Positions 36,261 to 45,423 of a stretch of 64,000 nucleotides of DNA are shown one piece after another. Source of the stretch: Spinellus fusiger (taxonomy: Eukaryota > Mucoromycota > Mucoromycetes > Mucorales > Phycomycetaceae); assembly GCA_025094145.1 (NCBI GenBank), contig JALLLS010000002.1, positions 248,001 to 312,000 on the forward strand, read 5' to 3'. The position numbers and the translations under genes were made by a program. Position 1 is the first letter of the stretch. Each line of letters starts with the position of its first letter. The notes under the pieces were generated by a model. The model had not been told where the DNA came from. It was given only the letters and a program-made list of their open reading frames with translations, and made no database searches.

Positions 36261-36777
36261 ATGATATTAGCAGCATGGATGATAATAACACTAGTTCGGT
36301 ACTTGCCTTGGTTACCCAAAAGTTATCAATCACTAGCAAGGCAGTATACTAAGACTGAAGTGAATAAAAAATATATCAGCTATTTACCCCACTCAGGCTT
36401 CCATAATCAGATTATTTCTCTTATCAATGCGCTTGTATTAGCAAAGGCACTGAATCTCACCCTTATTATGCCTGAACTTAACATTGGATGGGCTAACCAT
36501 TGGAGACTCTTGCTTGAGAGTTGCTTTTATGGCTATAGATGCTTTGAATTCCCGCAAAAGTATGGCGGATTTACACAACGTCTTTCCCTGTCTCTTTACG
36601 CTCAATAATTTTTCAGATGAAATTTCTCACATCAAGACTGAATCGATGCTTCCCCTTATTGATGTAGATATTGCTAGTCATGATTCTTTCTTTTTAGGCA
36701 CCACTAGTAATACATTTTCAAAGTACATTCATTACCGCCATGATCGATTGACATCCTATTACTCAAACCTCTCATAA
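36261..36777 (+). pseudogene. N-terminal fragment of an O-fucosyltransferase-like glycosyltransferase
   Basis: A membrane anchor (MILAAWMIITLV) is followed by YLPHSGFHNQIISLINAL and AKALNLTLIMP. This is the nucleotide-sugar-binding start typical of fungal GDP-fucose O-fucosyltransferase-like proteins, which are usually 400-500 residues long. Here only about 159 codons exist before a stop at 36777. Joining the two halves needs either a frameshift or a 37-nt intron (36580-36616) with a weak GTCTTT donor and TTTTTCAG acceptor. The later catalytic part is missing, and Tc1 element C starts 118 bp downstream, so the remainder was lost or displaced. Confidence 0.6.
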
Positions 36778-36895
36778 CCCATTTTTCTTCTCTTCTTCAT
36801 AGGCATGCTTTTATTTAGTTTTATATTCATATCTTGCTTGATATATATTTATAAAATTCTATGTAAATTATTAAAATAAATAAATAGGCATACTA

Positions 36896-38122
36896 CAGTT
36901 ACGCACCATTGAATTTAATACTTGCCTAAATTTTAATAGAAAAAAACTTTTTTTTTGCATAAAACTCTTCTTCTTTCCAAATATTATTAAACCAACACAA
37001 CATGTCAAATACATTTTCAGAAACATACACTCGTGGAGAATATGATAAAGCAGAAGATAAAAAGCTACAGGGCATTTATTACCTGTTTAAGGCTGGATTA
37101 AAATTGACTATCATTGCAAACGTGGTTGAGATGAAAAAGCCCACAGTTCAAAATATTATCAGAAATATCAAAGAACGTGGGTCACCATTGCGTTTAAAGA
37201 GTCATGGAAAACCTAAGAAAACCAGTGAGAGGGACCTCAGACACCTGGAAAAGGTCATTAGAGAGGACCCATTTGCCTTATATAATCAGCTGAAATTGGA
37301 AATGTCGAAGATTCAGGTTGATGTATCTAGAAACACCATTATCCGTTACTGTAAGCAGTTAGGGTTCTGATCTTTTTCTCCAGATCACAAGCCAGCCTTA
37401 ACTGAAAAACACAGAGAGAAACGGCTTCGTTGGGCTAAAAAACATGTCAATTGGACGAACGACCAGTGGAAAAGCGTTGTCTGGTCTGATGAGTCCAGGT
37501 ACACCGTGAAAGGGAATGATGGAGGTGCCCACGTCATCAGAAAAGCTGGAGAAAGGTATGATCCTAATCATATTGTTCCAATAACAAAGTTTGGTGGCGG
37601 AGGGGTCATGCTTTGGAGCTGTTTTTGGGCGGGCGGATTTGGCCCATTAGTCTTTGTTGATGGCACTGTAAACCAAGACGAATATATCAAGACTTTGGCT
37701 GGTGAGTTCCATCCTTGGTTCATGGAATTGCATCAGAAAGAGGATAGGGAGTTTCTGTTACAAGAAGATGGTGCTAGCTGTCATATTGGGGCCTATGCTA
37801 GATGGTGGAAAGAGACGCATTAGATTCGAGGCTTTGATTACTATCACACACAATGTCTTGACTTGAACCCAATTGAACACGTCTGGTGGGCCTTGGAAAG
37901 ACGAATTGAGGAAAGAAGGGTATCTATTACCAATATAGAAATTTTAAAGGCTCTACTTGGAGAAGAGTGGAAGAGGGTTGGTATTGAACTTGCACAACGA
38001 CTAGTTCTGAGTATGACAGATAGATGCCAGGCTGTAATTGATGCCAAAGGAGGCCATACGAAATATTAATTATATTATTATTTTATTTTCTATAATTAAA
38101 GATATTAAGCCTTGGTGTGTGA
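36896..38122 (+). mobile_element. Tc1/mariner element C, youngest copy, right end replaced by an inverted copy
   Basis: The left terminus CAGTTACGCACCATTG follows TA at 36894-36895. The transposase spans 37002-38069. The expected right inverted repeat is not present after the gene. Instead the sequence turns back into an inverted copy (38123 onwards), whose far end at about 38880 supplies a diverged complementary terminus. The whole 36896-38880 block therefore has a foldback structure. Confidence 0.85.
37002..38069 (+). pseudogene. Tc1/mariner C transposase, two in-frame stops
   Basis: The frame is continuous from 37002 to 38069 except for TGA at about 37368 and TAG at about 37821. It has an N-terminal HTH (VVEMKKPTVQNIIRNIKERG), a second HTH, then VVWSDESRYTV, LLQEDGASCH and CLDLNPIEHVW, which carry the DD34E triad. 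Total length is about 355 residues, usual for Tc1. Intact spacing and triad make this the most recently active copy in the window. Confidence 0.88.
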
Positions 38123-38343
38123 AAGTTCAATACCAACCCTCTTCCACTCTTCTCCAAGTAGAGCCTTTAAAATTTCTATATTGGTAATAGATACCCTTCT
38201 TTCCTCAATTCGTCTTTCCAAGGCCCACCAGACGTGTTCAATTGGGTTCAAGTCAAGACATTGTGTGTGATAGTAATCAAAGCCTCGAATCTAATGTGTC
38301 TCTTTCCACCATCTAGCATAGGCCCCAATATGACAGCTAGCAC
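37771..38343. repeat. 221-bp inverted duplication of Tc1-C transposase with 131-bp loop
   Basis: Arm 1 is 37771-37991 and arm 2 is 38123-38343. Comparing them base by base I find only one clear mismatch (GACGCATT versus GACACATT). The loop is 37992-38122. The sequence just outside arm 2 is strongly diverged from element C, so the near-identity stops sharply. Confidence 0.92.
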
Positions 38344-38880
38344 ACTTGCTCAGTTAATTCATTTCTCTTTGTATTCTAAAGTTAAGGCCAAAGTGTGATT
38401 TACATAAAAAGATCCAAACACTAACTGATTACAGTAGTTAATAAGGGTGTTCCTACATACATCTACTTAGAACTTTAGCATATCCAATTCTAGTTGATTA
38501 TATGGGGCAAATGGACCCTTTCTAATGACCTTTTCCAAGTGTCTGAGGTCCTTCTCACTGGCTTTTTATGTTTTACATGACTCCTTAAACGTAATCGTGA
38601 CCCACGTTCTTTGATGTTTCTAATAATATTTTGAACTGTGGGCTTTTTCATCTCAACTACACTTGTAATGACAGTCAATTTTAACCCAGTTTTCAACAGG
38701 CAACAAATGCCCTGTAGCTTTTTATCTTCTTTATTATATTCTCCACGAGTGTGAGTTGATAAAAATGTATATGACATGTTGTGTTGGTCTAACACTATTT
38801 GGAAAGAAAAAGAGTTTTATGCAAAAATAATAGTATTGTTTTATGAAGTTTTTGGTAATTATTAAATTCAATTGGGCGTA
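38344..38880 (-). mobile_element. Degenerate, internally deleted Tc1-C copy in inverted orientation
   Basis: The minus strand matches the first half of element C with many substitutions, including an open N-terminal HTH region at 38490-38795. It shares with 422-1428 the same internal deletion, joining the segment ending near GAGCAAGTG to GCTAGCTGTCAT. Its left terminus (minus strand) lies near 38880. Confidence 0.82.
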
Positions 38881-38903
38881 GATTATTTATTCAAAGATTG
38901 ATA

Positions 38904-39701
38904 CAGTTCAAAGTATTTTTAATTTTGGGTGTAAATGTTATTTGCGCATTGAGCATATTAGCTACCTTATCATAGCTTTTGAGCAATTAAGATATACATA
39001 TAAACACTATAGATAAAAAAATGAGGGAAGAATAAATTAAAGAAAAAAGAAACAGAAGGACAGGCAAATATAAAACCTCAAATAAGGGACAAATGATGAG
39101 AAATGAGTAGAAATAACAGTAGATGCTAAGTTAAGAATAGACATCTAAAAAGGCCATAATGTCAGCAAGGAAACCAGGACACCAAAAAAAAGATAACCAT
39201 CATCCTATGGTAATCCGAAAACCAACGAGGGATACTTAGAGCAACTCGGACAATCCTGAGAACACAACTACAACAGCTACACTTGCAGCTTCTGGCTTTG
39301 CTAAACGGGTTATGAATGGGTGGTAGAGAAGTCTTTGCACTCTATGATAGTGTTGGTATTCCTACTCAACACACCTATCAGCAGCCTCAGCGAGTAAGCT
39401 ACCAGATGGTGGATCTATTTAGGGTACATCATTGCTCTTCACTTTGGCTCAAGCATTGTCACACCCCGTCTATCCACCATTGCCTTTGAGAATCTTGTGG
39501 AGTCAAGCCCAAACTAATGTCTATTCTTCATTGTTATTTCTATACATTTCTACTTAATTTTCATTATCTTTTCACTTTTGTATTTGTAGTGTTTATATGT
39601 ATATCTTAATTGTTCAAAAGCTATGATAAAGTGGCTACTATGCTCAATGCGCAAATAGCATTTACACCTAAAATAATAATAAAATAATATACTCTGGACT
39701 G
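38904..39701. mobile_element. Non-autonomous derivative of the RT element with ~110-bp inverted termini
   Basis: TA and CAGTTCAAAGTATTTTT open the element at 38904. The complementary end (...CTCTGGACTG then TA) closes it at 39701. About 110 bp at each end pair imperfectly, sharing blocks such as TTTGCGCATTGAGCATA. Inside are 3' untranslated sequence and a short piece of the RT gene (about 39300-39415), followed by about 130 bp not found in the other copies. Confidence 0.78.
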
Positions 39702-39815
39702 TATGTTATGTCTTGATATGAAAACAGTTCGGAATTTGAAATATCCGAGGTTGCTTTCTGTTTACTTTATTTACACCGGAGCGCAGCTATATCAATTCTC
39801 TACCTTTATTACTCA

Positions 39816-40793
39816 ATGTCTATTTCATTCATTGAAGAAGCAATTGACATTAAAAAAGCCTTCACGAATGAAGAAGCAACCGTGACTGAACAACCAACCA
39901 ACACAGAGAAAACGGACACCAATAAACAGAATTTTAGTGATGAAGATACCCATAAGACTCGTAAAAAGAGGAAATATGTTGATGAAGACATGCGTAAAAC
40001 TATTGTACATGAACACAAGGTCAATGGACTCACTCAAAGGAAGATAGCTGCCATGTTGGGCACTAGCAAAACATCTGTTTGTAAAATATTGAATGAACAT
40101 ACACTTAGTACTGGAATTCCCCATAAGACTCGTAAAAAGGGGAAACGTGTTGATGAAGACATGCGCAAAACCATCGTACATGAGTACAAGGTCAATGGAC
40201 TCACTCAAGAAAAGATAGCTGCCATAGTGGGCACCAGTACATGTACTATCAGTAAAATATTGAATGAACATACACTTAGTACTGGAATTCCCCATAAGAC
40301 TCGTAAAAAGGGGAAACGTGTTGATGAAGATATGCGCAAAACCATCGTACATGAACACAAGGTCAATGGACTCACTCAAAAGAAGATAGCTGACATGGTT
40401 GGCATTCACATAACATCTGTTTGTAAAATATTGAATGAACATACACTTAGTACTGGAATTCCCCATAAGACTCGTAAAAAGGGGAAACGTGTTGATGAAG
40501 ACATGCGCAAAACCATCGTACATGAGTACAAGGTCAATGGACTCACTCAAAAAAAGATAGCTGCCATGGTTGGCATTGGTTTATCGACTGTTTACAATAT
40601 ATTGAAGGCATCCAGGAAGAATGAAAGTCTTGAACCTACAAAAGATATCGAGGCCAAGTCCATAATTACCAATGAAGTTGAGCCAAACTCACAAGTGGAA
40701 TCACAGCTCACTACAGACAATGAAGAGATTAAGCAGGAGCATGATCAATCCAGCTGTACAGTCCACCTTTTACAGGCCAATGATGAGACTTGA
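39816..40793 (+). CDS. Protein with four tandem helix-turn-helix repeats
   Basis: A single intact 325-codon frame. Residues 1-45 are acidic and polar. Four units of 57 residues (171 bp exactly) begin at about 46, 103, 160 and 217; the last is cut after its third helix. Each unit has a basic linker (HKTRKKGKR), VDEDMRKTIVHE, KVNGLTQKKIAAMVG and a third helix ending in KILNEH. This is the layout of a homeodomain-like HTH as in Tc1 transposase N-termini. The tail (about 266-325) is acidic and Gln/Ser-rich. No catalytic domain is present, so it should bind DNA rather than cut it. Differences between units cluster in the turn and third helix: TSKTSV, TSTCTI, IHITSV and IGLSTV. The gene is squeezed between transposons, with 114 bp upstream and 76 bp downstream. 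Function unknown; probably a domesticated transposase DNA-binding domain that multiplied. Confidence 0.8.
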   Translation: MSISFIEEAIDIKKAFTNEEATVTEQPTNTEKTDTNKQNFSDEDTHKTRKKRKYVDEDMRKTIVHEHKVNGLTQRKIAAMLGTSKTSVCKILNEHTLSTGIPHKTRKKGKRVDEDMRKTIVHEYKVNGLTQEKIAAIVGTSTCTISKILNEHTLSTGIPHKTRKKGKRVDEDMRKTIVHEHKVNGLTQKKIADMVGIHITSVCKILNEHTLSTGIPHKTRKKGKRVDEDMRKTIVHEYKVNGLTQKKIAAMVGIGLSTVYNILKASRKNESLEPTKDIEAKSIITNEVEPNSQVESQLTTDNEEIKQEHDQSSCTVHLLQANDET

Positions 40794-40869
40794 ACTTATC
40801 CTATAAATAATTGTGTTTGATCTTATCTTTATTGGTGAATATGAATATTAAACTGTACTCTACTATCTA

Positions 40870-42227
40870 AAGTGACCCGACAAATGTAATCGATGGTTTC
40901 AAATTCCGGACTATTTTTATACCAAAAATAATAAATATCATTCTTTTCTTTAATAACAATTCTTTTTCTCTCTAATGTCTGACTCATCCAACACCGTGAA
41001 CATCTTCACCAAGACCCCCGAGATGTATGGGAAATAGATAAGCCTTGAGACTTGTTCAGCCATTCTCCATAAGGTGCTGAACATGAACAACACTCTGGCC
41101 AAGACATCTCTCATGTTTAATGTTCCTCCCACCACTGTAGGGGACATTGTGAGACATTTCAAGAAGACAGGCTTAGTATTGCTTTCTCCCAAAACTGGCC
41201 GATGAATAAAGTTGGACGACATGGCCCTCTGGTGGTTGAGAAGAACAGTAGTCAGTGATTCTCACCAGACCAAAGAGGCCATTAGGGTAAGCATGGCCAT
41301 CAAGGTATCAGACAAGACTCTGAAGAGGTACCTTGATGAAATGGGCTTTTACTCTTTCAGTCTAGTGGCGATGCCTCTTCTCACCAAGAAACATATGGAG
41401 GCAAGGCTCCAGTGGGCCCATAAGCACGTTGGTTGGACCCATGAGCAGTGGCAAGGGGTTGTCTGGTCCGATGAGTCTAGAGTGGAACTGATGAGCTATG
41501 AAAGGGGCGCAAAAGTCATCAGACAGCCTGGCACGGCCTTTGAGCTTAAGAATGTCCTAGAAATCGGGAAGTTTGGAGGAGGTGGAGTGATAGTATGGGG
41601 CTGTTTCAGTGAGGAGGGTGTTGGGAGATGGATCGTAGTGGAGGGTGGGATACACTCCAACAAGTACATCAATGTCTTGGGAGAAGTCTACTGTCATGAA
41701 CTCAAGTAATTCTCTTTCCTAAATCCTGGAGTTAGTTACCGCCTACAGGAGGACAATGCTAGACCCCATATGAGCAAGGAAACTTGTGAATAGAAGGCAA
41801 CAAAGAGTGTGGGAACTCTTCCTTACTGGCCTTCACAATACTGATCTCAATCCAATTGAGCATCTGTGGACCCACCTCAAGAAGGTTATTAGGAAGAAAA
41901 GGATGGTATATACCACCAAGGAGAAGTTGGAGGCAGCCCTGATGCTAGAATGGGGTAGAATATTTAAAGAATTGACAGACACCCTCATTGCCAGCATAGG
42001 GTGGGGATGCCAGGCTGTCATTGATGCCAAAGAATAATAGTGGTTATTAATTAACCTTCTAATAAAACCTTCTTCTTGTCTTATAAACACTCTTCTATGT
42101 ATCTATTGAAAGTTTTATATCTTTAGCTAATGAATTCATAAGGTTATAACACTATTAAGATAAAGTATGAATCCAAAAAAAAGGAAATATGCATTTAAAA
42201 CCATCGATTACATTTGTCGGGTCACTT
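40870..42227 (+). mobile_element. Tc1/mariner element D with inverted repeats
   Basis: The termini AAGTGACCCGACAAATGTAA and its complement form an inverted repeat of about 33 bp, with TA at 40868-40869 and 42228-42229. Length is 1358 bp. Relatives in the window: a full-length relic (29134-30479) and fragments at 5440-5605 and 31529-31612. Confidence 0.9.
40975..42037 (+). pseudogene. Tc1/mariner D transposase, broken
   Basis: It starts at 40975, then TAG near 41035 and TGA near 41204. The longest intact part is 41212-41709, with the first catalytic Asp in VVWSDESRVEL and GGGGVIVWGCF. After a stop near 41707, QEDNARPH (about 41750) and DLNPIEHLW (about 41845) carry the other acidic residues. 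It ends DAKE at 42037. The catalytic triad is recognisable, but at least four lesions are present. Confidence 0.87.
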
Positions 42228-42229
42228 TA

Positions 42230-42669
42230 TTATATTATAAATTTATAAAATATATATATATATATATATTATATTATAAATGAAATCATATTCATGCATA
42301 AACAAGGGGAAAAAAGAAAGAGAAAAGAATTTCAATAGTCCATAGATCAGTAGAAAGTGGTAACTAATTATGAGATTAAAGAATGTGTTTCTTATTATGA
42401 GTATTCATTCTCTTACAAATACAATAGACAGGCATAAGGGCGTAGAATGCAATAAAGGGAAAGAGTGGAATTGTAAAGAGAGCCTAGTGTCGAGTGTTTT
42501 GATATTGTCTTGTTTTATCAATAAGACATTTCATCTTCAGAAGACTATTAAAAGTGTGAGTAAAACTTATCTAGAAAACATTAGTGGTGTTTACCTCTGA
42601 TATATGTCTATTTGGAAGACAGTTTTAGATGAGTCAATGCTTATATTCATGCTGATGCTTATTTACAAC
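42230..42669. other. AT-rich spacer between element D and the INO4-like gene
   Basis: Begins with a TA dinucleotide run and palindromic TTATATTATAAAT sequence. An open frame at 42370-42600 (+) has no recognised motif. Confidence 0.4.
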
Positions 42670-43225
42670 TTACTGGTCTCCTAACTGGTCTTGGAGAGTG
42701 TATACCTGACTCTTGAGATTGTTCTTCATATAGATAAGCTGTTGAATGTACTCAATAGCTATCACAATAAGTAAACCATGCCTTTGGAATCTCCTTACAT
42801 TTCTGCAGAACAAGGGCCTCACTTCGATTCCCATGGTGCAATGTAGGAACACTGTCAATCAGCTGATCAAATCCAAGTCGAATGTTGTGTCGACGCTTCT
42901 GTTCAGAGGCAATATGATTAGCCTTTTTCTCGGCTTCCGTCAGTAACTCATGAGGTAGTTTTCTGTATCTTTGTTTGCGTGGTTTTGTCTTATCATGAGA
43001 GGTTATTCCTTCCAGCCTTTGTTTCTTCTTTGAAGAAGTGTCACAAGAAGAATCAGACTTTGACCATTGAGCCATTTCACAGGAAGAATGGACTGCGGAT
43101 ACATTATTAATAAAAGCAATTGAGTCTATAGGAAGCTTAGAATCCATTTCAAGAGAGAAGTAGCTGTATAAGTCTATGCCAAGTGAACTCGTAAAGTCGA
43201 GATAAAATGCCCTGTTGCTTAACAT
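42670..43225 (-). CDS. INO4: bHLH transcription factor, INO4-like
   Basis: Two exons (43225-42799 and 42758-42670) joined across a 40-nt intron encode 171 residues. The N-terminal half is Ser-rich with a KKKQR patch. The bHLH fills about residues 100-160, with basic-region H104, E108 and R112. The loop carries GNRSEALVLQK, matching the SRSE block typical of yeast Ino4 and its filamentous-fungal relatives. A short leucine-containing coiled end follows. Ino4 dimerises with Ino2 on the inositol-choline element of phospholipid genes in budding yeast. Whether that role holds here is inference. The neighbour on the other side is a GCIP-family gene transcribed divergently. Confidence 0.75.
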
Positions 43226-43371
43226 GTGAAAGAATGGAATCTTTATTTCATCTGATTTTCACGTGGCTATTGTCAAATCCATCTCATTTATTAGCACTTG
43301 TTTAATAAGGGTATTATGAGATAGAAAAAAAAAGGATGTCTTTATTTGGAGGGGAACTTTATTCTTCATTG

Positions 43372-44019
43372 TTAGTGTAGCTTCTCTTCTGGGAAGTGTC
43401 TAGAGTGAACAATGACTGTGGCACGAAAGGAAAGATCGGAGTAGACAATAGCAATGACAATAATCAATACTGTTTTTAAGCCCATCTTTCCTTTCAAATG
43501 TCCAGCATTGAATAGTATCCCAGTAGAGTAAAGCATTTTATAAGCACAAATGATGATAATAGATAATAAAGATAATAGATAATAGATAATAGATAACGTA
43601 TAACGTATAACGTATAATGTATAATGTATAACGTATAATGTATAATGTATAATGTATAATGTATAATGTATAATGTATAATGTATAATGTATAATGTATA
43701 ATGTATAATGTATAATATATAATAAACAATAGACAATAGACAATAGACAATAGATAATAGACAATAAACAATAGACAATAGATAATAGACAATAAACAAT
43801 AGACAATAGATAATAGACAATAAACAATAGACAATAGATAATAGACAATAAACAATAGACAATAGATAATAGACAATAAACAATAGATAATAGATAATAG
43901 ACAATAGATAATAGATAATAAACAAGTAAAGTTAAGGTGGAGACGTCAAATACAAAAGCATAAAAGTCAGCATTACTGCTCTTGCTTCTCACTACAGTAG
44001 TCATGTGATTTGTCCTCAA
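43372..44019 (-). CDS. Doubtful: open frame running through a 7-bp minisatellite
   Basis: A 215-codon frame is open from 44019 to 43372. Its centre is wholly encoded by the 7-bp repeat and reads YIIHYTL and YCLLSIV units. Outside the repeat, the start (MTTVVRSKSSNADFYAFVFDV) and the end (GLKTVLIIVIAIVYSDLSF...) look less random, and the end resembles a membrane segment. A small gene whose intron contains the repeat is possible, but I could not place convincing splice sites. I recognise no family. Confidence 0.2.
   Translation of the reverse strand: MRTNHMTTVVRSKSSNADFYAFVFDVSTLTLLVYYLLSIVYYLLSIVYCLLSIVYCLLSIIYCLLFIVYYLLSIVYCLLSIVYCLLSIIYCLLSIVYCLLYIIHYTLYIIHYTLYIIHYTLYIIHYTLYVIHYTLYVIRYTLSIIYYLLSLLSIIIICAYKMLYSTGILFNAGHLKGKMGLKTVLIIVIAIVYSDLSFRATVIVHSRHFPEEKLH
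43565..43921. repeat. 7-bp minisatellite block (ATAATGT and ACAATAG/ATAATAG units)
   Basis: About 50 heptamers lie in two arrays: a GTATAAT/GTATAAC array (about 43595-43720) and an AGACAAT/AGATAAT/AAACAAT array (about 43720-43921). In the second array the variants alternate in a higher-order pattern of about 35 bp. It sits between the divergent INO4-like and GCIP-like genes. Confidence 0.93.
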
Positions 44020-44074
44020 GTGTATTTTCTCTGAGACTGAAATAGAGCAGCAAGCCTTTGTTTACTCTTGTACT

Positions 44075-45245
44075 ATGGCCACTGAACAAGACGTACAAAG
44101 TAATATTCAACAACAATAGCTTATAGAAAGTAGACGATAGACACCCCACAGTGACTGTGTATTGATTTTCTCACAAGTGTATACTCTTAGACAGGCTCAA
44201 TGCATGCTGTACTCTATGTATTGCGTACCTGAAGGACCTCAAAGAGCCTCACCAGGTGGATTCGCCCGAGTTTGATCCCGAGCAGTTCAAAGACACTATG
44301 GGAAAAATAGGACAAGTTCTCTCTCATGACGCCACAAAGCTCAGTCTAGCCTGTAAGCCTCCTCGTAAGGTAGAGGATGCTATTCAAATGGTCCAAGGTA
44401 AGAAGTCCCAATCACAAAGACAGACGCAGAGAGCGAGGATATGTAGAAAGAGAGGCTAACAAGGTGTGCATAGAACTGTGTAATACACTCTACCGTCTGT
44501 TGGGATTCTACCATACCATTCCTACTGCCTCAGGAAATGCCTATCGTACAGCCTACAGCAATCTTGTGCGTGATATTCTTCAGGGTGCTCATACTCTATG
44601 CACTACTTTTAAAGGGGAGTCTCCTACTTTTATGGTGCCTACTGCTATTTTATGGGAGAGTTGTACTGCCCTTGGAAAAAGTCCCAAGAACAATGAAGCA
44701 GCTATCCGAATTCAGTGGGACATATTGCAAGAGACATTAAAAGACGCAAAATCAGAAGTGCATAGTATTCTAGAAGAGGAGGAGGAGGAAGAGGAGAAAG
44801 AGAAAGAGGAGACATCCACACCCAAAACCCAAGAATCTATTGAACAACAGAAAGCCTTGACTCTGAAATGCACACAACTTGTTGATTTGACAGTACTTAT
44901 TTATAAAAAGATCCAACTTCGCTGTTTAGTGGGAGATGGCAGTGTTGAGTGGCTAGACACACTCCACCAACATGCCATTACAGTGGTAGATGAAACAGAC
45001 GTACTTGTATCACAACTCTATGAGGAGGATGCTGAGTCCATGCCACAACATATCTGTGCCTATGTCGGTCATTGTCTTGCACTTGTACAGATAGCCCAAC
45101 AGGTGGCTAAGGATGAAAACCTCAAATGGTTTGAAGTAAGTGCACTCTTCTCTTTCCTTACTATTCTTATGAAGAAAACTCATGTGCACCCTTTTCTCTT
45201 TTCTAGATGTGTGCGGCCAAATTGGAATCCTTAGCCAAAGCATAA
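44075..45245 (+). CDS. CCNDBP1: GCIP / cyclin-D1-binding protein 1 family
   Basis: Four exons (44075-44099, 44191-44397, 44447-45135, 45207-45245) encode 319 residues. Family marks include FKDTMGKIGQVLSHDATKLS followed by KPP, an all-helical body, an acidic Glu-rich loop at about 175-195 (also acidic in animal members), and a C-terminal helix ending in AKLESLAKA. Animal members (GCIP, Dip1, HHM) bind cyclin D and helix-loop-helix proteins and act as negative regulators in nucleus and cytoplasm. The fungal role is not established here. It is divergent from the INO4-like bHLH gene about 850 bp away and converges on LRG1 (178 bp between stops). The first exon is only 25 nt and is less certain. 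Confidence 0.75.
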
Positions 45246-45423
45246 AAAACAAGAAAACAAAACAAAATGTATAGAATAATAAAATAATAGCAAACAGTAA
45301 CAACAACAAAATAGAGACATAATCAATGGGTTTATAGATCATTATTTTTTTATAAACACATCTATAGAGATACAGTCAAAGCAAAAAAAAAAAAGTAAAA
45401 TATACAATAGAGGCTACCTATTA

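Noticed and set aside
39825..40550. 241-codon minus-strand open frame opposite the four-HTH gene
   Set aside because: It mirrors the 171-bp repeat of the + strand gene. Its peptide is a repetitive Phe/Ser-rich shadow without a motif, while the + frame has a clear HTH pattern.
43565..43921. CRISPR-like regular array
   Set aside because: Units are 7 bp with no spacers, in a eukaryotic genome; it is a minisatellite.
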